Positions 19,509 to 29,764 of a stretch of 64,000 nt of DNA are shown in pieces. The position numbers and the translations under genes are program-made. The DNA comes from Lepidostoma basale (Eukaryota > Arthropoda > Insecta > Trichoptera > Lepidostomatidae): assembly GCA_022606425.2 (NCBI GenBank), contig JAHDVF020001353.1:992001-1056000 (forward strand), written 5' to 3'. Positions within the stretch are counted from its first letter, which is position 1, and each line of letters opens with the position of its first letter. The notes under the pieces were generated by a model. It was not told the origin of the DNA, did not search any database, and saw only the letters and a program-made list of their open reading frames with translations.

Positions 19509-20165
19509 TTCTTCTTAAGCCTGTTGTGACCGTCCTCTCCAGGACGCGTAGGCTTCCATTCGTGTTTTCCACTCCTTTCTTTCCTGAGCGATCCGTATCC
19601 AGGCACTTCCCACACTCTTCCGGATATCGTCGCGCCAACGCAACTGTGGGCACCCAACTCCACGCTTTGCCATCATCGGGCACCAGCAAAGCAGTCGCCT
19701 TGTCTACTGTTCATTTGGATCACGAACGATGTGTCCCGCCCAACGCCACTTAGACCCGTAGCACACCTCCGCCCGCTGCGAAACCATAACAGCGGAGCCG
19801 CAGTAATTTCGCCATGTCTTGTCCGTATGTAGGAGAAGCGGAACACTAGCGGAGCTGCCTGTTCTAGCGCATACATTTTACTATAATTCTATCTCTTTCC
19901 CCTTGCAGTTTCGTCGATCTGCTCCGATGCCGAGGTCCGGCCGCCATGGCGGTAGTGATTACTGCGAAATTACTGCGGCTTCGCTGTTATGGTTTCGCAG
20001 CGGAGCTGTACTACGGGCCTTAAGAGTTACGGCCAACTTGAGGACGTCGGAGTCCTTTGTCCTGGCTCGTATGTCCTCATTTATGTCTCTTTTTCGCAAG
20101 CTGATACACTCTCACACTCTTAGTCAACATGGCTCTCTGTGTGACTCTTAGCTTGTTGGGACTTA
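19509..20165 (-). pseudogene. LINE-R (RTE) C-terminal fragment, split by a MITE
   Basis: On the minus strand: KLRVTQRAM-type start, LKWRWAGHI box, TRRLLCWCPMMAKR, RWRDDIRKSVGSAWIRIAQE and KEWKTRMEAYAS. This is the standard RTE tail also seen at 29811-30394. A 267-bp MITE (19753-20019) inserted at a TTA between the LK and WRW codons. Other damage includes an in-frame stop in the first half. Confidence 0.7.
19753..20019. mobile_element. PIF/Harbinger-type MITE
   Basis: Terminal inverted repeats of about 60 bases start GACCCGTAGCACACCTCCGC on the left and, inverted, GGCCCGTAGTACAGCTCCGC on the right. Both continue into GCGAAACCATAACAGCG. The target duplication is TTA (19750-19752 and 20020-20022), the three-base site typical of PIF/Harbinger. 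It has no transposase. Confidence 0.75.
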
Positions 20166-20510
20166 TTTTGTTACATTGTCTCAATACCATAACTTTACAC
20201 TGGTAGAACACAGGCGTGATAAATATTTGGTTACATCAAATTTAATCGCCATTTTGACCCTACGATGTGACCGGCTCTGCGCCTCTCTGAAATTGCTTTT
20301 CAATACAGCGACCATTAGGGCTCCGAGACCTTTCACGAACTTATCTTCGGGGCTGTAACATCAAAAGCACCTCACCCCTATCTGTGTGACCTGCCCCATT
20401 CACAGCGTTTGGGGTAGCTACCCCTCTTTATTATGTGTGCCAGCTTTTCGATACCAAATTGATTGTCTTCAAAATATCACAATTCACTATAAGAATTTTG
20501 AACGAATTTC
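20166..20510. other. Unassigned stretch
   Basis: A 60-codon plus-strand frame at 20176-20358 has no motif. The sequence is GC-richer than its surroundings and may be the 5' part of the adjacent LINE-R, too decayed to read. Confidence 0.25.
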
Positions 20511-20514
20511 TTAG

Positions 20515-20700
20515 CTTCTCTTTTTCTTTTTTATATACTTTGTATACACAACATTTACATTTAAAAAAATTTAATTACATAGACATGTTTCGGACGCCAG
20601 TCCTTCTTCAGTGATACATATTATAAAGATATATATTTAAAATATTATAAAATTGTTTTCATGATCTGACAGATGTCATAAAGATTTATTTTGAAACGTT
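20515..20700 (-). repeat. HH-F repeat
   Basis: A single-orientation repeat containing an HH core. In HH sense, TATAATATGTATCA precedes the core and TATGTAATTAAATTTTTTTA follows. No second copy of this family was seen in the window. Confidence 0.5.
20578..20618 (-). ncRNA. Hammerhead-like motif, family HH-F
   Basis: CUGAAGA is a full CUGANGA match. It is followed by one extra A, stem II GGAC-UGGC-GUCC (four perfect pairs), GAAAC and ACAUGU ending in GUC. Stem I pairing is not convincing. All the core bases I can score are consensus. Confidence 0.55.
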
Positions 20701-20869
20701 TATGCTTTTGTTTTAAATTTATTTTTGATTATTTATAATTATCTTTATTTTTTATTCCATTCATTTTATGGTTTTGCTTTTAGTTTTATTGTTTATTTAC
20801 ATAATTGTTTTGTTATATAATTTCCATAACGTAAAATAAAAATATTATTATACGTTAAAATATTGATTC

Positions 20870-20940
20870 TTCTTCTTCAAGTGCCCTGTTGGGTCTCCCC
20901 AACGTTGGCGATCACCTCAGCGAACCTTTCTCGCCATGGT
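20870..20940 (-). pseudogene. LINE-V 3' end
   Basis: On the minus strand: TTCGCTGAGGTGATCGCCAA, CGTTGGGGAGACCC and a GAAGAAGAA tail. It matches the ends at 8938 and 31990. Confidence 0.5.
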
Positions 20941-21500
20941 GAATATCCTGGGAAAAGGTAATCAGAGTGGTTTCCCGTTGCCTTCTCTGATGGGTTTTTC
21001 TGTAGGGGTCACCTTCCCTTAGCTGGGGGGTCCGGCTTTATGGCGCCGGACACTCGCCATTCGCCCACTCATTATCCGCTATGACACTGATGGTAATGTC
21101 AGTGGCCACATTGCCCGGGGTTCGCGGAGCCTGATAGACCACTCGAGGACGCTAATGAGTTGGACTTGGTAGTAGTGTTGCGGGTGTTATTGCAACATGG
21201 CGCATTACGACATTTTATAGATGTACACTTTCCAGCAAAGTATACCCCATCGTAGCCCTACTACCCGTTAGAACCCCAAAATATTGATAACAAAATAAAA
21301 CAAAAGTCTGCTAAATTTGAGTAACGATACTTATAGTAAAAAAAAAAATTACATTTTTATATAATATTATACAATATAATATTAATTTCATATCCATCAC
21401 ATTTATTCTGCTCTCATCCTTCTAGTTCCTAGTTCCAAAAGAGTTCTAAGAAAGTTCTAGTTTCAAAAGTCGCCTCCAAACGTAAGGGTTAAAAATATAA
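20941..21500. other. Unassigned, GC-rich to 21245
   Basis: It includes a CCGGCTTTATGGCGCCGG hairpin near 21032 and several short GC-rich runs, but no frame. It may belong to the LINE-V 3' UTR or to a separate short repeat. I cannot tell which. Confidence 0.3.
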
Positions 21501-21504
21501 AATG

Positions 21505-22045
21505 GCGATAGATTAGCTACCTATCACATGTCACGAGAATCACTATGATAGCTATAGTGATGATCTTAGGATTTAAAATACTCCGTAACCTCATTGATAG
21601 CCCATACCTCTTAGAGTGTTATGGCCTCAATGCACCGGACAGGTATGCTCGCGCTAGAAGACACGATCTGTTGTGCATACCGCATAGCAGGACAAATGTC
21701 TTGGCGCAGCATACAATGACTCGGGGTATGGTGCTCTTGAATGAGGTGTCAGTCGATGGGGACATTCTCCAAATGACCTATACGTCCTTTAAGGAACGTA
21801 TAGGTACATACCACAACTGTTAATATTGTTTTATTTTATTTTAATTGTTTTATTTTAACATGTATTTTAAAATGTATGTAAAATGCATGTCAAATTTATG
21901 TAAATTGTATACAAAAATAGGGTCATAAAAACCTGTTGTATACAAAAAAAAAAAAAAATTAAAAAAAAAAAAAAAAATACCCTTTACATCGATTAGGCTC
22001 TTGCTGTCATGATTTCAAGAGGGATTCAACAAAATAATAATAATA
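21505..22045 (+). mobile_element. SINE 3' half interrupted by a poly(A) insertion
   Basis: GCTACCTATCACATGTCACG..GATAGCTAT on the left and CTTTACATCGATTAGGCTCT..AACAAAATAATAATAAT on the right join to give the normal SINE 3' half. A 420-base insert with a poly(A) end separates them. Confidence 0.65.
21557..21977 (+). pseudogene. LINE-K-related element, poly(A) tail
   Basis: It encodes SPYLLECYGLNAPDRYARAR, then a RTNVLAQHTMTRGMVLLNEV box and a short end. The 3' UTR is AT-rich, (GTATAC)-containing, and finishes in about 35 A residues broken by a few other bases. The peptide box matches LINE-K, so this is the C-terminal end of a related non-LTR polyprotein inserted in a SINE. The first ten or so codons of the open frame are SINE sequence. 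Confidence 0.6.
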
Positions 22046-22730
22046 TTTTAATTAATTTGTTATTTTTAAACAATCGCTAGATTTTCGTGATCTAGGATTT
22101 CTTAGCGTTTATTTTTTTAAATGTATACGAAATCATAGTATTCATTTATTGTTTACGAATTTTCCAAACAACCTGACGGGCTGGACTGGACGAATCTGTC
22201 GATGGAAGTCTACCAAGAACTTGTTAAAAGAACATAGTTTTGTTTAATTATTATTTAAAATGAACTACCTATAAAAAATCAACACTTGCGATACTAGACA
22301 TAATTGTTGAGCAGTATTCTTTATTACAATACCATTTAGGTACTATAACAGGTAATCGTTTTATTTATTTCTGGCAATTTTCATTGCAGTGGCAACCCAC
22401 GTATTTACAAGCATGTGCATAAATAACAAATGTCACCCGTTAAAAGTTTTACTTTGCTTTATATCTGAACTATTTTATTGCAATTAAAATGGATGTCACA
22501 TGATTTATTACTTTTGTCTTGATGAGTAAGATTGTAATATTATAACTTTATTTAAATATTTTGTCATATACTTAATTATTGTTTTTATTTCGTGTGATGT
22601 AAATTATTTTTTTAAAGAAGAATTGAGTTTATAATCGGCTTTTATATCCATTTCTGGATATTATAGACACGCTTCCATTTATTTTATTGTTTTACTTTTG
22701 GTTTAATTGTTTATTTACATAATTTTTTGG
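22046..22730. other. Unassigned AT-rich stretch
   Basis: No long frame. The TTTAATTGTTTATTTACATA motif near 22705 also occurs at 20790, so part of this is probably an old repeat flank. Confidence 0.3.
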
Positions 22731-22739
22731 TTATATAAT

Positions 22740-22990
22740 TTCCATAACGTAAAAAAATTGTTTCTTGAACAATGATGTAAAACTCCATAATTATAAATAT
22801 TTATGAAAAAAAGATAGTTTTCGGGGAGTTTTATTATAATATTTATGTACGACATGTTTCGCTCTTCTAAGGCATTATCAACATTTGATAATGCCTTAGA
22901 AGGGCGAAACATGTCATACATAAATATTATAATAAAACTCCTTGAAAACTCTCGTTTTTTCATACATATAAATAATAAAATAAAAATATT
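22740..22990. repeat. HH-A foldback
   Basis: Two arms face each other around 22873. Each has TTGATAATGCC, the UUAGAA(G) loop, GGGCGAAACAUGUC or a close variant, and ATACATAAATATTATAATAA. The outer ends are GATAGTTTTCGGGGAGTTTT and its complement. It is flanked by the TTGAACAATGATGTAAAACT segment common to HH-A copies. Confidence 0.7.
22884..22925 (+). ncRNA. Hammerhead-like motif, family HH-A (U3-A8 type)
   Basis: Box one is UUGAUAA: relative to CUGAUGA, C3 is U and G8 is A, which keeps the 3-8 pair as U-A. An extra U, stem II GCC-loop-GGC, GAAAC and ACAUGU ending in GUC follow. Stem I begins with UA/AU pairing. The mirror copy spans about 22849-22880 on the minus strand. Confidence 0.45.
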
Positions 22991-23090
22991 ATTATACTTT
23001 AAAATTGTGAGAACAAAATAAAACAAAAGTATGAAAAATATGAGTAACGATGCATATAGAAAAAAATAATTTTATTATTATATAATATAC

Positions 23091-23605
23091 TAACTAACGC
23101 CAATTCCCCGGAGGGGTAGGCAGAGAGGATGGATCGCCACAATGCTCTGTCCTGGCATAACTCTCGGGCTTCCTCTACATTCATACATCGTACCGTGGCC
23201 GCCTTTTAGTAATTGATTAATTTGGTCATGCCATGTTTTCCTCGGTCGTCCTCGGCTTCTTTTTCCACTTACGCTGCTTGTGTACAACTTTTTAACCATT
23301 ATTCTCTCATCCATTCGTTCCATATGTCCAAACCATCTCAGGGATCCGATTTTTAATTTTATCCATGATGCAGTCATCTGCCTTACATTTCTCTCTTATT
23401 TCATCGCCCTTGAGGTGATTACATCACAAAAACGGCGCTTTAAAAGTTAGCATATTATTATTATTATTATTATCGTCCGGTATTCTATCATACAACGTTT
23501 TCCCGCGCATTCTTCTTAGTGATCTCATTTCTACGGCGTTTATCCTGCTTTCATCCTTCTTTTGCCAGCTCCAAGCTTCACTTCCGTACACGAGGGTTGG
23601 CTGTG
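23091..23605 (-). pseudogene. LINE-T copy interrupted by a LINE-L tail
   Basis: Minus strand from the tail (CTAACTAACGCCAATTCCCC) back to the YGSEAW box. The open stretch includes LRWFGHMERMDERIMVKKLY and RGRPRKTWHDQINQLLKGGH. A LINE-L end at 23403-23476 separates it from the TLYDRIPDD.. and RINAVEMRSL part. Confidence 0.75.
23403..23476 (+). mobile_element. LINE-L 3' end inside LINE-T
   Basis: GCCCTTGAGGTGATTACATC, AACGGCGCTTTAAAAG and (ATT)7. A short ATCG at both junctions may be the TSD. Only the last ~70 bases of the element were copied. Confidence 0.65.
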
Positions 23606-23737
23606 GCGCTTGTGAATATGAAATTAATATTGTATGTTATTATATTATATAATTTTAATATTCACAACATTTATTCTGTCTTATCCTTCTTCTAGTTCCA
23701 AAAGTCGCCTCCGTACATAAGGGTTAGAAATATATTT

Positions 23738-23935
23738 AAATTAATTTGTTCAATCAATCAAATATTGAATGTCAGTCACGTGAGGAGTCGGAGAAATCGA
23801 CGTGCGTGACAAGATGTATGAATGTAGTGGAATCGAGAGAAGTATGTCAGGACAGAACAGTGTGACGTTCCATTCTTTCTGCCTATCCCTCCGGGGAGAC
23901 GGCGTGATGGTAAGTTAGTAAGTTAGTTAATTTGT
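23738..23935 (+). pseudogene. LINE-T 3' end
   Basis: It starts at (N)QILNVSHVRSRRNRRA and runs to the GGCGTGATGGTAAGTTAGTA tail. A few-base deletion after the RRNRRA region removes the ACMTR codons. Confidence 0.7.
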
Positions 23936-23939
23936 TTTT

Positions 23940-24418
23940 ATTAAACAATCGCTAGATTTTCGTAATCTAGAAAACTTACATAAAAATATAACTATAAATC
24001 GAGATATATACGTATAGGTTGGAACATTTTCTTTGGAAGCATATTTTCAGAAAATCGTTATCTTTGTTTAAGGTTTTAGTATCGCATCTGATCTCCAAAA
24101 ATGTCTCCAGTAATGTCAAACTAAAATCTTTATTCAAAATCTCTCCGTTCAAACTATGAAATGTTACAAATTGGGATTTTCGCTGCGTGTCCTTCCGTCG
24201 TCTACGTTCATCCCCGTGTTTGCCGGAAGTACACACCCCCCGCCAACTTCGCCCCCAACATCTCCTAGAAGAGCCATAAGCAGATGCTGAGTAGATATCC
24301 GAAGTCAGCGTATTTCCTTTTATGAGTCTGCATATATGCGTGTACATAACATTAACTAACTTCTTATGTCCTTGATAGTTATGTAGTATTTTCAACGTAA
24401 TCCTACATATACGAGTAT
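23940..24418. other. Unassigned; weak minus-strand frame
   Basis: A 139-codon frame at 23976-24395 (-) contains a basic run (GDERRRRKDTQRK) and no recognised domain. The ends are low-complexity. I do not call it a gene, but it is the longest unexplained frame in this part. Confidence 0.25.
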
Positions 24419-24733
24419 AGGATGTTTTTTTTTTAGAGGTTAGGTTTTTAAACTGGCAACATAGTTTCTACAGACTGTCAATTTGACAGTTGATAGTTGA
24501 TTTGTAGTCAGTACGTTTTGCCATTTCACCCAGGTGCTCAAAGAAGGTGTCGAAAATTAGACTTTACGATTGCGCTTCATTCGAGCTAGCCGTGGAGCTC
24601 ATATACCCGAAATCATATTTAAACAATAATGGCGTAAAATTATCTATTAAATAAAGCCAATATCATAGACATAAACATTATTTTAATTGGTTTTTTTTAT
24701 TTTGAATTTGTATACCTCTAAAAAAATCACCCT
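24419..24733. mobile_element. Short DNA transposon with ~20-bp TIRs
   Basis: Left end AGGATGTTTTTTTTTTAGAG; right end, inverted, AGGGTGATTTTTTTAGAGGT. The interior contains CTGTCAATTTGACAG and no transposase frame. TIRs of this kind occur in some Tc1/mariner relatives. The TSD is not clear. Confidence 0.5.
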
Positions 24734-24739
24734 TTATGC

Positions 24740-25440
24740 AACATTGTTCCATCATCCCGTCGGCAGTGCCCAGACCATTGCTACTTCATCCTTGCAATGC
24801 GTATCCCTATATTGGTGATTATCCCTATAGCTTTGTTTTCTGCTTAATTAATTATTTGGCAATCTAGCGTACATCTAGCATAATTAATACAAATAAAACC
24901 GTTTGTAAGTTTTTTTTTTTTTTTCATTTTATTTTGCCTTACTTTCTTTTTCTTTTTAATGTATTTGTTAAACAAGTTTTTATTTTTTTTTTTGTGTGCA
25001 ATCGCACTCAGTGTTGAAGCTGCAAAAAATCTTAATTATTTTTTTGTTATTACTGAACCAAAATTAGATAATAAAAATATTTATTATCTAATTTTGTTTC
25101 CTAATTTCTATAAGTCTATTTTTCTTCGTTCTTTAATAAACTTTAGTGATAATCCATGTGTGTAGTACGTATTGAGCTTACGAAAAAGAAGGAAAAGCTG
25201 AGTTTGTGTAAGAACTGGACTCAGTGTACTAGCTGCAATACAAATAAAACCGTTTATTTTCTAGAAGAATGAAAATGATTAGTTTCGGCTTACAAAGGCA
25301 TGTATGCATTATCAAAAGTTTGATAATACATTTGTTAAGGTCTTTACAATTTTATATCTTTCCCGCCGGTCAGCGCCAGTGTAGTAAACTGGTATAAATT
25401 TCCCCCCTTTCCACCCACAATGTGTAAATAATCTTTATTT
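24740..25440. other. Unassigned AT-rich stretch
   Basis: A 68-codon frame at 24959-25165 is A/T-rich and unconvincing. A degenerate HH-A piece (AGTTTCGGCTTACAAAGGC and TTTGATAATACA) lies at about 25255-25330. Confidence 0.3.
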
Positions 25441-25449
25441 TTGTTTCAG

Positions 25450-25534
25450 ATCTGTTGAATTCAAGTTCAGACTATCATAGTCGGAGACAGCAGTCCTCCC
25501 ACCGGCAATCCATCGCACTGGCTCATTGACCAGA
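25450..25534 (+). other. Candidate exon with good splice sites
   Basis: The acceptor is TCTTTATTTTTGTTTCAG, a clean pyrimidine tract, and the donor is CCAGA|GTAAGTTT. The 85 bases between are GC-richer than both flanks. The only frame with a long open run encodes LLNSSSDYHSRRQQSSHRQS and then reaches a TGA near the 3' end. It could therefore be a non-coding exon or a terminal coding segment. No partner exon could be identified. Confidence 0.4.
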
Positions 25535-25704
25535 GTAAGTTTATTCAAATTTTCACTTATTTTAAAACAAAATGTCATTTAAAAATTGTGTCTATGATTT
25601 GTCCTCAAATTTTTCTAACTTCAGAATTTATTTAACCTTATCTTATCGATGCTATGTAGCTGGCCTACATTGCTTCAAAAACTTTATTAGGTTTATACCA
25701 AAAA

Positions 25705-26030
25705 CAATACTGTAACGATGCCCTAGCCTCCATATTCGTCAAACATGGCTCCGTGTGCCTTATTCCTATTTCCAAAAATAAAGAGAAGCTTAAAGGGCCG
25801 TTGTTATACAAGCATAGATAAAATTAAAAGCGCATCGCTGAAAGAGCTACAGTCTATCCCAAAAATCGAGTTTAAGAAGTGTTTCGAGGATTGGAAGAAG
25901 CGCTGACACGAGTGCATAATATCTAATGGGGACTATTTTGAAGGCGACAACTTTAATATAGACGAACAAATAATTATATTTTTTTCAAAAAATTAAAATT
26001 TCCGTTATTTTCTGAACACACCTCGTAAAT
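25705..26030 (+). pseudogene. mariner-type transposase C-terminal fossil
   Basis: One frame reads a DKIKSASLKELQSIPKIEFK segment, then CFEDWKKR, a TGA, HECIISNGDYFEGDNF. This is the usual end of a mariner transposase, where W(K)KRW.KCI precedes the final GDYFEGD. The TGA replaces the tryptophan expected after KKR. Just upstream, in another frame, FPKIKRSLKG follows a decayed SPDLAPCDF region. It has at least one frameshift and one stop. It is unrelated in detail to the mariner at 48.6 kb. Confidence 0.7.
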
Positions 26031-26221
26031 GTAATTAAATAATATTGCGCAACATATTCGAAATCAGTCCGATAAAATGTGACAGTTCGTTAGAACTATT
26101 TTCACTTTTTTTTACTGACTTCATTCGTGTCTCGTTTTATGGCATGTTTTTGCAATTCGTGAGTTGGCACGCGTGAAATGTCCGGCTGTTTTTTATCATT
26201 GATCGCTAATGTCATCATGTC

Positions 26222-26425
26222 GCACTTCCGTAACAGGATGTCTCTCATATTAGTGAAAGTGCGTTCAAAAGGCAAATACTCTTCATTTCTAATGTCGAAC
26301 CATCTCTCACGCATTTCTTGTAGTATACTACAATATATACAATATATTATTTAATCTCTTCTCAATAGATCCCTTAAACCATAACTTTGTTATGTCTATT
26401 GATAAAATAAACTGATTTGATTTGA
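26222..26425 (+). mobile_element. LINE-K 3' end
   Basis: It carries TCATATTAGTGAAAGTGCGT and the CTGATTTGATTTGA tail. An X repeat inserted into the tail: ATTTGATTTGA is present on both sides of the X copy. Confidence 0.6.
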
Positions 26426-26426
26426 A

Positions 26427-26880
26427 CTAATTATATCTCAATAGAGACGAAGATGTAAATTAATTGGAAACAGAATATAACAGTCGAGGCGTTTACATGA
26501 CTTATGACCCTTCATTGGTTGGGTTACGCGATCTTTTTATGTGATACAATATTCCTCATTCAGCCCTTCTTACGAACACCACGTCTGACAATTATTTTTG
26601 GCAGTTGTATATATGCTACCATGTTGAGAAACATTTCACATATTTTAGTTCAATCTACACTAGCGCCATCTATTGAGACTAGATGTAAGCATTAAGCTGA
26701 AAATCTTTATTAATGTAATGTGAAAGGCTATCAACCCAATTATCACACATTACTAGACAACGCCTGGAGAAAACTTTCCAATTTTTAAATGCTTTTAACT
26801 TTGACCAGTTTTTATACATTTTGTTTTTGTCAATGTATACAAATACTTGTACTTGTACGAGTATTTGTATACATTAAAAA
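26427..26880 (+). mobile_element. X repeat, near full length
   Basis: It begins at AATTATATCTCAATAGAGAC and ends in a palindrome, AATGTATACAAATACT facing AGTATTTGTATACATT (about 26833-26876). Interior landmarks are TGACCCTTCATTGGTTGGG and TACACTAGCGCCATCTATTG. The flanking GATTTGATTTGAA copies look like a TSD in the LINE-K tail. It has no open frame. Confidence 0.65.
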
Positions 26881-26889
26881 AATTATTTG

Positions 26890-27775
26890 ATTTGATTTGA
26901 AAAAAGGCTGGAATCTTCCTCTCCAGACTATATACGAAAACACAGAAGGGTTCCCACCGCATACCCGAGGCTGTTATAGGGCGCAGCGGCACCCTTTCGT
27001 CAGCCTCGCCCGTACACTTTCTAGGCCTGTCGCCGTCCATCCGGGACATACATTTAATTTACGCAAACACAATGGGATGCCAGGCCACATTTACTCTACT
27101 TTGTATTTCCTTCTGTGTCCCGCACTTCCACATGTAAACTACTATTTATTTAAAAATATAGAAATAATAACAATTCTACAAAATAGAGTCTTACCATATA
27201 TACGAATAGTAAGGGTCATCGGACTGCCCTTCCAGAGTTCATAGGTCTAAACAGCTGTAAATTTATATTAACTGGGTCTAAAGAGAATTAATCGCCACAC
27301 TCCTGACCGGAATAACAGTCTCGCGACTTTTTGGTCACTTTCGTGAACGCCGAGATTTAATAACCCGCCCGTAATGTCCGACATCACTCAGCGCTCCCAC
27401 CCCGCATTTATATCATTCTGGAACTTTCATATTTCACGGGATTTAATGTATTTTTACATTAAATATTCATTCCGGCCCGGCGGAGATAGCTGGAGATGGG
27501 ATGCTGAGACGATAAACGGCGGATCTGCAGTCCGGAGGAGGCGCAGATGCTGCGAAGTCCGGCTAAGATCCCTAAACGAGATTTCCGACTGAAGTTCTCG
27601 TGTATCTACTTCACTTCCAAGTTTCACTTCGCAGTTACAATCGTTTATGTAATCAATGATTATAAAGCTGAACTTTGTAAGAAATTTATTTGCTTTTTGC
27701 TTTGAATCAACTCAAATAAAGAATTTATTATTTCTTGAACAATGATGTAAAATTTCTTCATTCTTTCTTTTTTAA
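26890..27775. other. Unassigned, locally GC-rich
   Basis: Overlapping frames on both strands at 26795-27244 and 27374-27592 lack motifs. GC-rich patches occur at 26950-27050 and 27470-27590. There are no repeat partners. It could hold host exons, but I see no splice-bounded frame. Confidence 0.25.
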
Positions 27776-28465
27776 CTAACTTAACTAACTAACTAACCAT
27801 CACGCCGTGTCCCCGAAGGGGTAGGCAAAAGAATGGACTGCCACACTTTTCTTTCCTGGCATATTTATCTCGCTTCCTCAACATTTATACATCGTGTCAT
27901 GCACCCGCGTCGATTTCTCTGAATCCTCACATGGCCGACATTCAATATTTGATTTATTTGATCGTGTCACATTTTCCTCGGTCTTCCTCTATATCTGGTT
28001 CCATTTATATCATTAACATATAATTTTTTTACCATTCTTTCTTCATTCATTCTTTCCATATGTCCAAACCATCTTAATGATCCTTTCATCACATCTTAAC
28101 ACCATCATTCGCACCGCATTCACTTCTTATACTCGTATATTCATTCGACACTCTATCATACACAGAGTATTTACACATTCATCTAAGAGATCTCATTTCT
28201 ACTGCATTTATTCTACTTTCATCCTTCTTTTGCTAGTTCTATGCTTCGCTTCCTTACACAAGGGTCGGTACAAGAACATCATTGTGCACTGCCATTCTAG
28301 CGTTTTTGGATAGGTTTTTGTTTGCGATGACAACTTTAAGTGCACCATTCACTTTGTTGCCTGCCCCAACCCTTCTTTCAATATCCCTCTCCACTCGCCC
28401 GTCTCTTGTTAACATACTACCTAAATATAATATTATACATAAACTCATCTACTTGCTCCAAATTT
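27775..28465 (-). pseudogene. LINE-T copy, decayed
   Basis: Minus strand from the tail to VYLGSMLTRDGRVERDIERR. The readable part includes VGAGNKVNGALKVVIANKNL and MAVHNDVLVPTL. The second half has many indels, for example in the WFGHMERM and ICQER regions. Confidence 0.75.
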
Positions 28466-28689
28466 TTTTATTTTTTTCATTATATTATAATTAACTGAAC
28501 TCTGCGAAGAAAATTAAGCATCCCGGTGCATTAATTGATACGACGAACGTAAAAGAGAATTAATTGCACGCCGCCATACTTAAATGAGTTTTGTCCTACC
28601 CTTAATGACAAGCCAGAATTCCCTCTTTAAATTTCCTCACACCACAAGAACACGGGTTTAAAATGAAGTTTTCAATTTCTTCTATATTC

Positions 28690-28870
28690 GCCTTCACTTT
28701 GTGTTGTGGATTCACATTTGAATAAATATAACTGCACTTAGTATTACAACACTTTATTACACTTTCACAAACATGTTTCGATAATGACATAACCTTTTTC
28801 AATGTAAAAATTTGAACATTTCGAAATTTAAAAATTTGTACATTGATAAAGGTTATGTCATAATCGATAC
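28690..28870. repeat. HH-G foldback, right arm partial
   Basis: Left arm: TTCACTTTGTGTTGTGGATT, TAATACAACACTTTATTACA and the core on the minus strand. Right arm: TTGATAAAGGTTATGTCATAATCGAT, where the GAAAC box is lost. The left core has UUGAAAA and GUU instead of GUC. Confidence 0.6.
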
Positions 28871-28874
28871 TTCT

Positions 28875-29145
28875 TCTCTTCTTCTTCTGATTACGATCTG
28901 TTTATGCAGGATATCAACTTTCTTCCTGTGAAGAAGACGACCAGCCTTCCCTCCATCTCTTTGGTGGTCGTTCTGGTGGTCGACGGCTCTCTGGAGTCTC
29001 GTGCATCACGATATTAGGAACTCTTGCTGTATCCATTCTCTCGATGTGGTTCCTCCAGAATCGTCTTCTCTGCCTACTCCATCTCACTATGTCTTCAATT
29101 TTTCAGGATTTGCGAATTTCTTCTTCTTCGCTATTCATATGTCAA
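28875..29145 (-). pseudogene. LINE-G C-terminal fragment
   Basis: On the minus strand, with shifts: WRNHIERMD, a RPPERPPKRWREGW box, and a (GAA)n tail. It abuts the HH-G foldback. Confidence 0.6.
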
Positions 29146-29189
29146 GACATCTGAGCCGTCGAAATGTCTTTATAAGTTAATAAATACGA

Positions 29190-29340
29190 ATATAAGCGTC
29201 TGTTATCTGGAAGTTTTAATATATTTTGTTTCGCTTTGTTAAGGATTTATCAAATATCTTCTTACAAAAGTTCTAGAAAAGAAACATTTTCATTATTTAA
29301 TATGGAGTTTTACATCATTGCTCCATAAACAATAAATATG
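29190..29340 (-). repeat. HH-A relic
   Basis: TCTGGAAGTTTTAATATATTTTGTTTCGC and AGGATTTATCAAATA follow the HH-A order, with large deletions in the core. The GGAGTTTTACATCATTGCTC flank is present. Confidence 0.45.
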
Positions 29341-29344
29341 TCTT

Positions 29345-29760
29345 TAATACATTTGAGTGACAAAACTGTTTTTTCACTCTAAGCTAAACATCCTTACGTT
29401 AAAACAAGAAACTAAAGTTCCCGTTAAAATCGCGAATAATATATTCGTAAACTTGGCTTTGAGATGGGGTAAGTCACGTGTAGCCAACCCCTCAAGCTAC
29501 GTTAAGGTATTAAGGGTAACCTAGTCAGGGTGGTGCACACTTCACTGGACCTCACTTCGGCTTGTGTTTACTTACGAAATTCTTAGAAAATTATTCCAGA
29601 TTGTTCCTCTGTATTACGATGTATATTATTTTTAAATCTGTAGAAAAATACAGCCAGCGCTTATAAAATTATTCAGATAATATTAAAGCTTAGTCGGGTC
29701 GCCTCGGAGGTCGACATATTTCGTGATAGTGTGAGTTTCCTCAGGGATGGAATATCAATG
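29345..29760. other. Unassigned stretch
   Basis: No long frame, and no repeat partner recognised within the window. Confidence 0.3.
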
Positions 29761-29764
29761 TCAT

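Noticed and set aside
23976..24395. Gene on the minus strand (139 codons)
   Set aside because: No domain, low-complexity ends, no splice context. Kept only as an unassigned stretch.
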